A stretch of DNA of 64,000 nucleotides, from assembly GCA_002633005.1 (NCBI GenBank), contig NMRA01000078.1, forward strand, positions 880,233-944,232, in the 5' to 3' direction. This DNA is from Phoronis australis (Eukaryota > Phoronida > Phoronidae). Positions 46,486 to 57,755 of the stretch are shown here, one piece after another (position 1 is the stretch's first letter; every line of letters starts with the position of its first letter). The notes beneath the pieces are model-generated. The model did no database searches. It worked only from the letters and a program-made list of their open reading frames with translations, and was not told the DNA's origin. The position numbers and the translations under genes are program-made.

Positions 46486-47609
46486 TAATATTGTTGTCAG
46501 CGTGTGATGTCATGCTTTGTTCAACATCACGATGACATCAGGCGTGGCCCTTTGTTGCTGTTTCAGGTCTGCCTTTTGGTGTCGCTGTAAAAAATCTCCA
46601 GTTCAAGGAGATGTTCTAGATTTTCTCCCTGTGTTATCGTGACAAAATTAAACCTGTGACTAAAAACTGTAGTGTGACATTCTGCGTGTCGTGTCGCGTA
46701 ATTCGTGACGTGGTGCCATGAAATCCCGCTTTTTGCTGTAAAACAAGGTCATCATGTGAAAAATGTGTTCATGGTATAAAGAATATGGCCCTGTAGTGTT
46801 GATTAATTAGAGTGAGATGAAATTAGAAGACCCACGCATCGGTTATTCAAGTCGAACTAGTATCACAAATTTCCGAAACTAATAAATTTACTTCGCGACT
46901 GCCGGCACTTGATTGACTTCACCGGTTCCGCTCACACAGTACAGAAAGCTTCCCCCTCCCCCATCATTGCTTAACTTAGCAGCAAGAGTGATTTAATTGT
47001 CGGACTTTCATTTAGGAAAGTGAAAGGCTCCCTACTCGGAAGTCGCGGTCATAGTTTCGGGATTCAGCCGGGGAAATCAACAGGTTATTATTCGTGAAGA
47101 CTGAAAACAGGCTTTTGAGCAGCAGGTATAGCCTAACGCTTAAAATCAAAGTAAGCATGAATGTTGGACTATTCTGGAAGACGGAAGAAGAATGCAAACC
47201 CACGCGGCTGTCTAACTAAGAAAACTCCGCATTTCTGGAAATGCATCTATGGTCTCGCACGGCCATCGCTCGACTCGTTCCCAAATATGCTTATTCTAGA
47301 AAAGGTTCGACAACTCCAACGGTCTTCGACTTAGTTTCCTTTCTCACAAAACCTCAGAATATTAGCCCTTGCCCCATTTCACGCCGGGTTTTGTCAGCAC
47401 TGCACCTTCATCGGCCACAAGACCATTTTCACGGGCAACGAAAGATAGCCGATTACTAAGATCGCTGTCTCGATTTCAGTTATAACTTTGAGTGCACGGG
47501 ATTATATAATAATTTTATAAAAAACAACAGATTTTGCTGTTTCAGCTGTTCGAGGTTTCGTTACCCCAACGCCTGAGACTGTGACTACCTGATCTAATCG
47601 ATTCACAAT
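46391..47609. repeat. Haplotype copy A of the 5' region of the 45520-46485 gene
   Basis: It matches 47846-49046 with substitutions and several 2-4-nt indels. It covers the first codons of the minus-strand gene and about 1.1 kb upstream. Indels break every open frame of the upstream part differently in the two copies, so the plus-strand frames there are not genes. Bases 47610-47844 have no match in copy B. Confidence 0.75.
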
Positions 47610-47845
47610 AGCGGAGTTGCAACCGAATCGATTTAACGATTGCGCATGTCCGGAAATTAAGGTGCGCAAAGGCTACTGGGATTGTTGATGGTAAACGGGA
47701 TGGCCGACTGGTTTGCACGACGTGTAATTTGTGTGCATTAAACTACGCTGTTGTATGTAATTCTGCCGCTATTCGCCCTAATTAGCGCCCATGGCTCATC
47801 AAGTGCCCCAACGCGTTTTCAGACTTTGCTAAAGTAAGCGCCCAN

Positions 47846-49046
47846 TCTTCACTGGAAGATTTGGTTGCTTTGTACGAAACCATGATTCCAAGAACACTGG
47901 CGAGAGATTTTTCGTCGCCGTTGTTGCACAGCAAGAACAATAATATTGTTGTCAGCGTGTGATGTCATGCTTTGTTCAACATCACGATGACATCAGGCGT
48001 GGCCCTTTGTTGCTGTTTCAGGTCTGCCTTTTGGTGTCGCTGTAAAAAATCTCCAGTTCAAGGAGATGTTCTAGATTTTCTCCCTGTGTTATCGTGACAA
48101 AAATTAAACCTGTGACTAAAAACTGTAGTGTGACATTCTGCGTGTCGTGTCGCGTAATTCGTGACGTGGTGCCATAAAATCCCGCCGCTTTTTGCTGTAA
48201 AACAAGGTCAGCATGTGAAAAATGTGTTCATGGTATGAAGAATTTGGCCCTGTAGTGTTGATTAATTAGAGTGAGGTGAACTTAGAAGACCCATGCACGC
48301 ATCGGTTATTCAAGTCGAACTGGTATCACAAATTTCCGAAACTAGTAAATTGACTTCACTTGATTGACTTCGCCGGTTCCGCAAACACAGTGTAAAAAGC
48401 TTCACCCTCCCCCATTAGCAGTGATTTAATTATCGGACTTTCGTCTAGGAAAGTGAAAGGCTCCCTACTCGGAAGTCGCGGTCAGAACAGTTTCGGGATT
48501 CAGCCGGGAAAATCAACAGGTTATTCGTGAAGACTGAAAACAGGCTTTTGAGCAGCACTGAGGTATAGCCTAACGCTTAAAATCAAAGTGAGCAAGAATG
48601 TTGGACTATTCTGGAAGACGGAAGAAGAATGCAAACCGCCCACGCGGCTGTCTAACCAAGAAAACTCAGCATTTCTGGAATTGCATATGGTCTCGTACGG
48701 CCATCGCTCGACTCGTTCCCAGATATGCTTATTCTAGAAAGGGTTCGACAACTCCAACGGGCGTCGGCTTTGTTTCCTTTCTCACAAAACCTCAGAATAT
48801 TAGCCCTTGCCCCATTTCACGCCGGGTTTTGTCAGCACTGCACCTTCATCGGCCACAAGACCATTTTCACGGGCAACGAAATAGCCGATTACTTAGATCG
48901 CTGTCTCGATTTCAGTTATAACTTTGAGTGCGCGGGATTATATAATAATTTTATAAAAAAACAACAGATTTTGCTGTTTCCTATTCGAGGTTTCGTTACC
49001 CCAACGCCTGAGACTGCGACTACCTGCTCTTATCGATTCACAATTT
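47846..49046. repeat. Haplotype copy B of the same 5' region
   Basis: It begins directly after the N at 47845 with the same bases as 46391 and stays collinear to about 49046, then continues as unique sequence. It contains only the first codons of the minus-strand gene (start at 47883); the rest is missing because of the seam. This is read as the other allele. Confidence 0.75.
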
Positions 49047-49420
49047 AATACGCGTGGCTTAGCCGCGATACTGAGGAAATCCTGTTCTCGAATTTCTCTT
49101 ATAATGCGTAGATTTAAAAAAATGGTAGAAGGCAGTTGTTTACTTCTCAATTTCAAAAAGTCATGCAGGTCGTTTGCCTTACTTAGTGTTCTTTTTTACT
49201 TCAAAACCAGCACGCGTAACATGCTAGTTGTTTAAGACCGACATTATCGCCATTAATAGCGACTTCATATCTGCGGTGGCGCCATCACGCTTTTGATGTG
49301 CTGGATTCTCTGACATGGCAGCCTCCCGTTCAGTAACGCTAGGACCTCGCTATAAAGCAAGACTTCGCGAGATTACGAGAGATATTGCCGTGTATTTTAA
49401 ATGAGAGCAGGTGACTTTGA

Positions 49421-49461
49421 CTAGGTCCTAGCGTACATTGTAGGTCCTAGCGTAGGTCCTA
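49421..49461. repeat. TAGGTCCTAGCG short repeats
   Basis: TAGGTCCTAGCGT occurs three times within 41 bp. The core AGGTCCTAG... is near-palindromic, and GCTAGGACCT appears inverted at about 49338. It is too short to name. Confidence 0.6.
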
Positions 49462-51404
49462 GCGTCTATTGAACGCACGCCAGGACACGCTTTCTCGACC
49501 ACTTGCGTGCAAATCTTGTCAGCGTAAGATTTGCCTAATGTATGGAATAATTCAACATCCCAATCTCAGTCATTGACCAATTAAGTTTGTATACGTCCAT
49601 ACATTTTGCTACTGTAGGTTACAAAAGTAAAGACGTGCGTGACCTAGTTGGGCTCAGTGTCTTGGTAATTATGATAAAGTTCCCCACACGAACAAAAATA
49701 ATTGCAATTTTTGCATTTTTCAAAAAGTTCACTCCAATTTTAAAATTCTCAAATTTCCCCGGGGGCTTGTCACAACAGTGTTGACGAGTTCTGAAACACG
49801 AACAGTGAAAACAATGAAGTAAACTTCTTGAAAATTTAGGTTCTACATTGAAGAAACTCAACTGCAGGTAGTTCAAGTAAGGCGCCAATTCAAACTTTAA
49901 ACACCCATGCACTATCCGATCTTTTAAGTTTCTCAAATGCACAGGGTAACAAGCCAGGTTTTTTAAAAATAATTTATTTCAACAAAATAATAGAAATTAG
50001 CAACCCATGTGAGAAGGAATAAAACCTTCACTCTCACATTCAAACTGCCCACTTCTCAGTGCTTAACTTTAATTTGCAGTGAATCTCTATCATAAAATGC
50101 TTCCTGCTTTCATCTATTCAGGTCTTTAAAAGGGCCATTATCCACTAGTGCCACCTGGTGGATACAAAGTGTCCCATTATACTTATTTACCTCTGAGGAA
50201 TGCTTCACTCTCATAGTCACACTTCTCTGCTCTGATTGACTTTACTTACAGTGAATCTATAAGGATGACAAAAAGCTATGCCAGGGGACGATTCTCTTAG
50301 TTTCATATTTTTCCATACCTGGACAACATGAATTACATTTTGTTTAATTTCCCAAGTACAGGGCTACAGGTGGCCTTGGAACAAGTATAACAAAAGTAAC
50401 CCAGATGAGTACAGAGGGTGCAATCAAACCGTTTGTTTACAACCCAGCTTTAAAGATTTTAGCATATCTGCAACAAAAATTTATCTTAAGGATCCAGTTT
50501 TGAACTCGTACTTAAAACAATTTTTTCTTGTAAATGTAACACTTACAGACACGGTTACAGATTAAAAATCAATTAGACAGCACGTCTGAGACGATCATTC
50601 ATCACAATTTTAACTAATTCGCCCAGTTTATTAGTTAAATATTCACCAACATGTGACACGCCACAAGACATTTCCGGTAGGCAAAATAAGCCAACGTGTT
50701 ACACCATTCACACTAGCTTGGCAATCTGTCACACAGACTCCCATTGTATCATAGCCAATATAGGTATACTTCCACAGATATTCGCCAGTAACAGATTATA
50801 TGAAAACCTGTATGGTTCAACATTTGATTAGTGCAGGGCAATACATTGGTGACCACCTGGCTACTCTAGGCAGGTTGACTTCCAGTGACCATTAGTCTAG
50901 ACTTTAATATCTGATCAAACAGCCCAATGAACAGGGCACTATGTCTTTATGGCCAGTTCCCATTTCATTACAGTGTATGGAATTAAGTCTTTCACAGCAC
51001 TTGGGGTATTAACCGTGTCAATGGAAATGTGGAACACTGCCAAAGGGAGATGCGGCCACAATTTTCAAAAGTGAAGCTGTCCATGTATGTGTGTTAGGTG
51101 ATTCATCACAGCCACGACAGATCTTGGTTATGTGTGGAGCTTTCTACTAGCAATACAGTTGGAGAGTTTGTAGACACCAGCAAACTTCGATGAACTTTAA
51201 CTGCTGCAAATGTGGACCGTCATCTAATGAAGCTAAGGCACTGCAGATAAACAACAGCCTCCAATCTACGCAATGCGCAGACTGAAGGCGTCAATAAAAG
51301 CCGAGGCTCCAACCCAGATCAAACGCGGGTTGCAAACGTTGCACGAGAGTGCCGTCTGCGTTGCGTCTTGCAGCAAGCCACAAAATAAGCCAGGACTCAC
51401 GAAA
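49462..51404. other. Intergenic / TXNL4B 3' flank
   Basis: No supported gene on either strand. A diverged duplication is visible: 'cttcactctcacattcaaac...cagtgaatctctat' near 50028-50095 resembles 'cttcactctcatagtcacac...cagtgaatctataag' near 50204-50260. TXNL4B transcripts read leftward into this region, so part of it is probably 3' UTR. Confidence 0.4.
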
Positions 51405-54346
51405 TCAAATGTCTTTATAAATGAGATCGTATCTTGGTACTCGACTTGGCTCTAATGGACTCATCACCATCAGCTTGCCTTTCATGGCTCCTCTGTAAAT
51501 GACTTCAATGACATCAATAAAATCTTGCCTCGACTGGAAACTTCCAATAAACTTGGTGTTGTCTGGTGATCTGGAAAATGGAAATGGAAATTTTTCAATC
51601 GTGAAATAACAGATGAGGTAAATTTTTTCAACTACTGTTGTCTAATCTTCAGACATTCAGAAAATCTCTACTAGTTCGAAATAACAGGCATTGTGGAAAT
51701 TTTCAGAACCTAGAAATGGGCAAAAGGATAAAGCAATCATATTTGGAGGGCAATTCCAAATATAAAAGGAAATGCCATCACTGAATTACATCATTTTTGT
51801 TCATGAACTGAAACACTAATATTAGCACACAGACACTATAGAAATGACAAGTCTGTATGGTTCAGTAGATTAAAGTCGTAAACACTTAAATCAATTGTTC
51901 TTGTGGCAGATTTAAAGGGTAGGTAAAGGCTCTCTAAAATTTCTGGATCTGCTGTTGATTACGTAACACTACGTTATACAAACCCCCAGTCCACTCGCAT
52001 ATGATGGCCGTTGAAGAAAAAGACAGTTGCTGGTATCAGGGTGATATCGAAGTAACTTCTGTAGATGTCAACTTGATCGACATTCACTGTATATATGGCG
52101 GCCATGTTTCGAAGTTCATCTTCTGTCTTGGCAAGCTGTCGAGGAGAATATTCAAACACTCAATAAGTCCTACAATAAAAGGTTGCTGCCCAAGTAAATA
52201 AGAGATTTACAAGCACACCAACCTTGGTGCCTGATAACCACCCTTGCCCTTTGGCTAATTCTTGCTCTTCTGGAGGTGTTGCCGGAGGTAACACGGCCTT
52301 GGGTTAAGTGAAAGAGAAGGAACAAATGGGCCCTAGCTCAACATTTTTTAAAATAATTCTTAGAGTTAGTGTTAGTAGGCAAACAACATCAGTCACTAGC
52401 CATATAGATATAATTACAATAAGGCCAAAAACAGTTGTTTTTGGTCCTTTTGGTGATGTGGTATTGCTGTCAGTGAGTGCAGGTCTCAAATTGAGCCGGG
52501 GTAGAGATCAGAACCAGCAGCTAGTTTTGAGGCTGAATGGGGAACTTCATAGCAGAACACTTGCTTTATGGATATTAAAAGGATACTAAAAACCAAATCC
52601 TGTTCTGTTACCTGGTAATATATCAGTGGTGATCCACAAGTTTCACAGATTGGATACCACAGAAAATAAATCTGAAACTAAATGAGGCGATCCAGTTCCT
52701 CTAAAGGATACTATTGACTGATGAAATGTAGAATATATATTAGGTAAATAAAACAACAATAATGGACAGGGCTCAACACTAACGGTTGCCCGATTGCCGT
52801 GTACATGTAGATTTTGCGTCGAGCAAGTGGAATTTGAAAAGTACCTGCCCGATGGACAAGTTAAAACAAACCTATATTTACCGTCGAAAAAACCCTGGTG
52901 GCCGTCAAAGAAACTCCTGTCTTCGAATGAGCACCTTAAGGAAAATTGAAAGAGTGTGATGCTGCGTGCACAGATGACGCTCGCGGTCAAATCCTTTCAA
53001 TTCTCTGATCGAGCCCTACAGTTTCTGAGTAAGTTGTCAGGCGATACTACTGATCGTCTGCACTCAGGCAAAATGTCCTTGGTTTAGTTGCTAAAAAGCG
53101 ACCTCAGGAAGAATCAAAACAACAATATGAAAAGAAAAGAGTGCGGGAGTGGGTTCCGTCATGGGAAATTAGGTTTCCTGGCCTGCAAGACAGTAAACAA
53201 GGGATGACGTGTGAATTTTGCCGGCGTTTCCCCAAGTACAGCTGGAAGCAACAAGTTTACCGGCGGATTAAGTCATACAGGTTAGCGCAAAACCTAAAAA
53301 GTGAATGATACCACGTATTTTCTACACTACACAGCAGTTTTAAAGGCTGGGTATTTATTCGGGGGGAATTCCAAAGGAAACTCTTATGAATTCCCGGCTC
53401 CCGGTGGCGACTCTAAAACAAGAGGAATACGGTCTTCGGGATTGTCGCTATGAAGGGTGACTTTCGCGGTCTATTTATTTTTCAAAAAGGTAATTAGTTA
53501 TTGAAAATAAAAGTAAATGTGGCATTATTATTTTAAAATTTGATTTTAAACTAATACAAGGTACCGATGGCCATGGTTACAGGAATCGTTAAAAAATAGG
53601 AACTCAAGCATATAGCATGCACGGCACTAGAGTAGGCTCAGCACAGACAGCCTTACGGTAACACATTACCTAGGTGTGCACATGCACGGTGCTGTTTGAG
53701 ATTGTACTTGGGGCAAGTGAGTTTGTTGTTCGGGCAAGTAAAAATTTCAACTACTTGCCCAAAAGGCAAGTGACTTAAAAAGTTAATGTTGAGCCCTGAT
53801 GCCAGTGATGGTTTGAAGTAGTGAAATTTTGCCACAGCCTGGTGGGGGAGTCGGTGCCGTGGTTGGTACCCGGGTAGGGGCAAAGGACAGGTGAACTGGG
53901 GGGTTGGGTTTAAAGCCAAATGCTGAAACATCGAACAGGTAGCAAGAAGGACATGTGACAGTGACACTCCTGAGGGAGTACGTTCCATCACAAGCACTTT
54001 TAAGCAGCCCTCAACTATACACTTTACACAACTTTATTTAGTGTATAGCTGAGGGCTGCTTAAAGGTGCCTGTGGTTTCATAAAGACAAAGCCAAGCATA
54101 AATAAGACACTACTACTCCACTACTGTCTGTAGTTTGTAGACAGTAGTGAGTGTGGACTGAGACTGAGACAATGTCAACGCCAGTGTCAGTGTGAAAGCT
54201 TGGGCACGTACTATGTCATCTAAAAGTAAACAGTTCACGTCGCCTTCTCTTCCAAATCGCAGCACCAAAACGAGTTCTTTTGTTTGAGTAATGGCACTGT
54301 CCACTTCTGCCTTACTGTCCAATTTCTTTAGCAGAAACGTGGCCAT
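51405..54346 (-). CDS. TXNL4B: TXNL4B, thioredoxin-like U5 snRNP-associated (DIM1-like) protein, three exons
   Basis: On the minus strand, exons 54346-54212, 52135-51984 and 51570-51405 give 453 nt, 150 residues plus stop (149 in human). Splice sites are canonical (phases 0 and 2). Exon 1 reads MATFLLKKLDSKAEVDSAI and then VLVLRFGREGD. Exon 2 has MAAIYTVNVDQVDIY and PATVFFFNGHHMRVDWG, the thioredoxin-fold core without a CxxC pair. Exon 3 has FIDVIEVIYRGAMKGKLMV and ends near RYDLIYKDI. The FGREGD and IPATVFFFNG-type signatures define the DIM1/TXNL4 family, and the MATFLL start and C-terminal extension favour TXNL4B over TXNL4A. Family role: a pre-mRNA splicing factor binding PRPF6. Exon 1 has a second, allelic copy at 56241-56375. 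Intron 1 contains a hAT-like element. Confidence 0.92.
52767..53798. mobile_element. hAT-like DNA transposon remnant with CAGGGCTCAACA ends
   Basis: A 1,032-bp element in TXNL4B intron 1 starts CAGGGCTCAACACTAACG and ends GTTAATGTTGAGCCCTG (inverted ends, about 15 of 17 matching). On the + strand at about 53095-53310 a frame reads REWVPSWEIRFPGL and then MTCEFCRRF, the Trp/Phe-rich start and first Cys pair of the zinc finger found at the N-terminus of hAT-derived proteins. No transposase core is present, so the element is non-autonomous. No 8-bp target duplication is visible. Confidence 0.65.
53989..54074. repeat. 35-bp-arm hairpin near TXNL4B exon 1 (copy A)
   Basis: Arms 53989-54023 and 54040-54074 pair over 35 positions with two mismatches and one G-U pair, around a 16-nt loop. 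The core arm includes AAGCAGCCCTCAACTATACA. It lies in TXNL4B intron 1, 138 bp from exon 1. Length and loop are within the range of a microRNA precursor, but a foldback transposon is at least as likely. Confidence 0.6.
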
Positions 54347-55118
54347 TGATAACGCACGTTTCTTTTTCAACAGAACCACTTGCTGTGTTGTTTGTCTCCC
54401 CTGATTTTCACAATTTATCTCTTCTAATCTCCAACCAAAGTCTGGGTTCGAGACTACAACGTGTGCATGAGTAAGTATACATGTGCGAACTTAGTTGGTC
54501 TAACAAGTCGCCGTTGGTTAGCTCTGACGACATTAATGTAATAGACAAATAGTTATAACTATTCCTGTTTTATTTGTAAGCAGATTATTGGTGACAAAAT
54601 ACCATTTTAGGTCACATTACTCCAAATCTCCGACACCGCATGTAGAGCCGGGAGAGGGCAGCACAGTCCAGCCCATAGTCACAGACACACTCAAACACAG
54701 TTGACTGTGTGACTTACTAGTATCATGAATGAAGTGAGTCAGTTGTACAGTAGGAAATACGAAATTAATAGGTAGTGTCACAGTCATGTTGGAAATTTTT
54801 TTGTCTTTATAAATGGTGCAAAGCTGTATATTTATATTGTATTAATGTCGGCTGACATGGACAAACAGGCTACAACACACAGCAGTTTCAGTTTTATTCA
54901 CAGTGTAACTGTAACAGTAAATTTCTAGAGGGTACTCACATAGCGTCCACATTGGACAGCGACGAACTCCAGAAGGCCCAGACGATCTTGTCACATGGTC
55001 TTGACAGGTGACATGTCACGTGGTGATAGTGTGACCTCTGCTGGGCTCTTCTGGCATCCAGTCAGGTACGTGTCGCACCAGACCAAGACCAAAGAAAATC
55101 AAAAGGACATCACAATAT

Positions 55119-55400
55119 AGAGATGCCACAGCCGAGACTGACTTCGACATTTACTACATTCTTCCCGTCCCTAAAGACACACACAATGAAATTCACAAAA
55201 ATATTATTAAATTTTTGTGCTCTGAGTACCTTCTAATCCCATGCTCCAATTGGAAGCACGGGGTGTTTCTGAGTGTTGTGGCAGACAGTTGCTTCTTGTG
55301 GTATGACCTAGATCCAGATGTTGGACTTAACTTTCATTTTTTCAAACATTGGCAACCATGCCAGAAAAAGCGAGACACCTGGAGTAAGGTCTTATGGTGA
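55119..55400 (+). pseudogene. Coding-like frame upstream of TRMT10C, broken in the other allele
   Basis: The frame reads RDATAETDFDIYYILPVPKD and then CSNWKHGVFLSVVADSCF up to a stop, with balanced composition. In the second haplotype (57286 onward) the same peptide begins intact but is thrown out of frame by a difference near 57392 (CTCTGAGTAC against CTCTGCTATATATAC). A 10-nt difference lies further upstream. It is either a decayed gene fragment, or an exon whose splice site I have not located. No family is recognised. Confidence 0.3.
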
Positions 55401-55579
55401 GGGGAAATGTACCGCAACACGCAAAAACATTCTGACGACGTCTTTGTTGTGCTTGTGAAATAGAACGGGGGAAATGAGGGCGTGGTAAAGTATCTACAAT
55501 TAAAATTGAACACGATATGGCAGAATAGTAAATTTTCATTTTGTTTTCTCCATGATAGCAAGTAACAGCATATATTCAC

Positions 55580-55799
55580 GAAAACAACAAAGGTTTTAAA
55601 ACTTGACATGTTTCGGTGTCATTTATTAAACACCATCCTCAGAAGTCATAATACAGTGGCCACCTAGCTAGGCCCAGCAACAAGTAATGAAGCACAGATA
55701 CAGTCTAGTTCATTGTCACTCCCTGTAACTGACTGTATCTGTGCTTCATTACTTGTTGCTGGGCCTAGCTAGGTGGCCACTGTATTATGACTTCTGAGG
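55580..55799. mobile_element. Penelope-type inverted repeat, copy A (right arm truncated at N)
   Basis: Left arm 55580-55704 (125 bp), centre 55705-55731 (27 bp), right arm 55732-55799 (68 bp, cut by the N). The arms are complementary. The centre is the reverse complement of the centre in copy B apart from one base. The left arm contains a hammerhead-like core on the minus strand. Confidence 0.75.
55600..55647 (-). ncRNA. Hammerhead-ribozyme-like motif, copy A left arm
   Basis: On the minus strand it is the same sequence as 57965-58012: GACTT, CTGAGGA, a 5-bp stem II with a 10-nt loop, GAAACATGTC, AAGTT. All invariant core bases are present. See the + strand entry for the folding argument and caveats. 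Confidence 0.5.
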
Positions 55800-56011
55800 N
55801 AATAAAATGGCTGCCGAAGGCAGTGCACATTTGAAATAACTCGGCACAAATTAAAGAAAACTTCCGAATCGATGAATGCGGTATATCTGTGAGAGTTAAA
55901 TCGAATCCTATTCAGATCATAACTTTGAAGTGGAATAATTCGGTGAGTACAACAGCAAGTCGGTTTTATGCTTAGGCGGACGAACATTGGGCTCCCCAGT
56001 ATACGTTTCAT

Positions 56012-56097
56012 CACAAGCACTTTTAAGCAGCCCTCAACTATACACTTTACACAACTTTATTTAGTGTATAGTTGAGGGCTGCTTAAAGGTGCCTGTG
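56012..56097. repeat. 35-bp-arm hairpin, copy B
   Basis: Arms 56012-56046 and 56063-56097 pair with one mismatch and one G-U pair. The C found in the copy A right arm is T here, restoring an A-T pair. Loop 16 nt, same sequence. Confidence 0.6.
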
Positions 56098-56240
56098 GTT
56101 CCATAAAGCCAAAGCCAAGCATAAATAAGACACTACTACTCCACTACTGTCTGTAGTCTGTAGACAGTAGTGAGTGTCTCAGTGTGGACCGAGTGAGAGT
56201 GAGACAATGTCAACGCCAGTGTGAAAGCTTGGGCACGTAC

Positions 56241-56375
56241 TATGTCATCTAAAAGTAAACAGTTCACGTCGCCTTCTCTTCCAAATCGCAGCACCAACAC
56301 GAGTTCTTTTGTTTGAGTAATGGCACTGTCCACTTCTGCCTTACTGTCCAATTTCTTTAGCAGAAACGTGGCCAT
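56241..56375 (-). CDS. TXNL4B: TXNL4B exon 1, second (allelic) copy
   Basis: It encodes the identical 45-residue exon 1 (MATFLLKKLD ... LLLDDI) with the same gtacgt donor. The flanking sequence just upstream of the ATG differs by a short deletion relative to copy A. Exons 2 and 3 exist only once, beyond copy A. This supports an uncollapsed allele rather than a duplicated gene. Confidence 0.8.
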
Positions 56376-56878
56376 AACGCATGTTTCTTTTTCAACAGAA
56401 CCACTTGCTGTCTTGTTTGTCTCCCCTGATTTTCACAATTTATCTCTTCTAATCTCCAACCAAAGTCTGGGTTCGAGACTACAACGTGTGCATGAGTAAG
56501 TATACATGTGCGAACTTAGTTGGTCTAACTAGTCGCCGTTGGTTAGCTCTGACGACATTAATGTAATAGACAAATAATTATAACTGTTCCTGTTTTATTT
56601 GTAAGCAGATTATTGGTGACAAAATACCATTTTAGGTCATATTACTCCAAATCTCCGACACTGCATGTAGAGCCGGGAGAGGGCAGCACAGTCCAGCCCA
56701 TAGTCACAGACACTCAAACACAGTTGACTGTGTGACTTACTAGTATCATGAATGAAGTGAGTCAGTTGTACAGTAGGAAATATGAAATTAATAGGTAGTG
56801 TCACGGTCATGTTGGAAATTTTTTTGTCTTTATAAATGGTGCAAAGCTGTATATTTATATTGTATTAATGTCGGCTGA

Positions 56879-57007
56879 GTTCATAATTGGGGTCTCGTGC
56901 CTTTGCTCAGGTGTTTTGTGCAATGGGCCCATCCATGAGGCCTGCGCACGTCTGATGCACCGCAAATGACATCAGACCACCTGCACTGTTTTTTTTGTTT
57001 TTTTTTT
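56879..57007 (+). mobile_element. T-tailed SINE-like insertion with 14-bp target duplication
   Basis: Copy A reads uninterrupted through TTAATGTCGGCTGA at about 54842. In copy B this 14-mer occurs at 56865-56878 and again at 57008-57021, flanking 129 extra bases. The insert contains GCAATGGGCCC, 'gatgcaccgcaaatg' and CCACCTGCAC, and ends in a T-rich tail. It belongs with the older copy at 9507-9592. The clean target duplication and absence from the other haplotype indicate a recent retrotransposition-type insertion. Confidence 0.75.
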
Positions 57008-57755
57008 TTAATGTCGGCTGACATGGACAAACAGGCTACAACACACAGCAGTTTCAGCCATATTCACAGTGTAACTGTAAGAGTAAATTTCTAGAGGGTA
57101 CTCACATAGCGTCCACACTGGACAGCGACGAACTCCAGAAGGCCCAGACGATCTTGTCACATGGTCTTGACAGGTGACATGTCACGTGGTGATAGTGTGA
57201 CCTCTGCTGGGCTCTTCTGGCATCAGGTACGTGTCGCACCAGACCAAGACCAACTTTGTACTAAGAAAATCAAAAGGACATCACAATATAGAGACGCCAC
57301 AGCCGAGACTGACGTCGACATTTACTACATTCCTCCCTTCCCTAAAGACACACACAATGAAATTCACAAAAATATTATTAAATTTTTGTGCTCTGCTATA
57401 TATACCCTCTAATCCCATGCTCCAATTGGAAGCACGGGGTGTTTCTGAGTGTTGTGGCAGACAGTTGCTTCTTGTGGTATGACCTAGATCCAGATGTTGG
57501 ACTTAATTTTAGTTTTTTCAAACATTGGCAACCATGCCAGAAAAAGCGAGACACCTGGAGCAAGGTCTTATGGTGAGGGGAAATGTACCGCAACACGCAA
57601 AAACATTCTGACGACGTTTTTGTTGTGCTTGTGAAATAGAACGGGGGAAATGAGGGCGTGGTAAAGTATCTACAATTAAAATTGAACATGATATGGCAGA
57701 ACAGTAAATTTTCATTTTGTTTTCTCCATGATAGCAAGTAACAGCATATATTCAC

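Larger units (their letters stand above)
53985..55799. repeat. Haplotype copy A of the TXNL4B exon 1 / TRMT10C upstream region
   Basis: Collinear with about 56005-57973. Shared parts in order are the hairpin at 53989-54074, TXNL4B exon 1, the upstream region, a decayed frame, and the left arm, centre and part of the right arm of the 125-bp inverted repeat. It stops at the N (55800) inside the right arm. Confidence 0.8.

Noticed and set aside
47241-48921. Two similar + strand frames (47241-47459 and 48598-48921) that look like a duplicated gene
   Set aside because: They are the two haplotype copies of one region. Their 2-nt indels shift frame differently, so the sequence is not under coding constraint.
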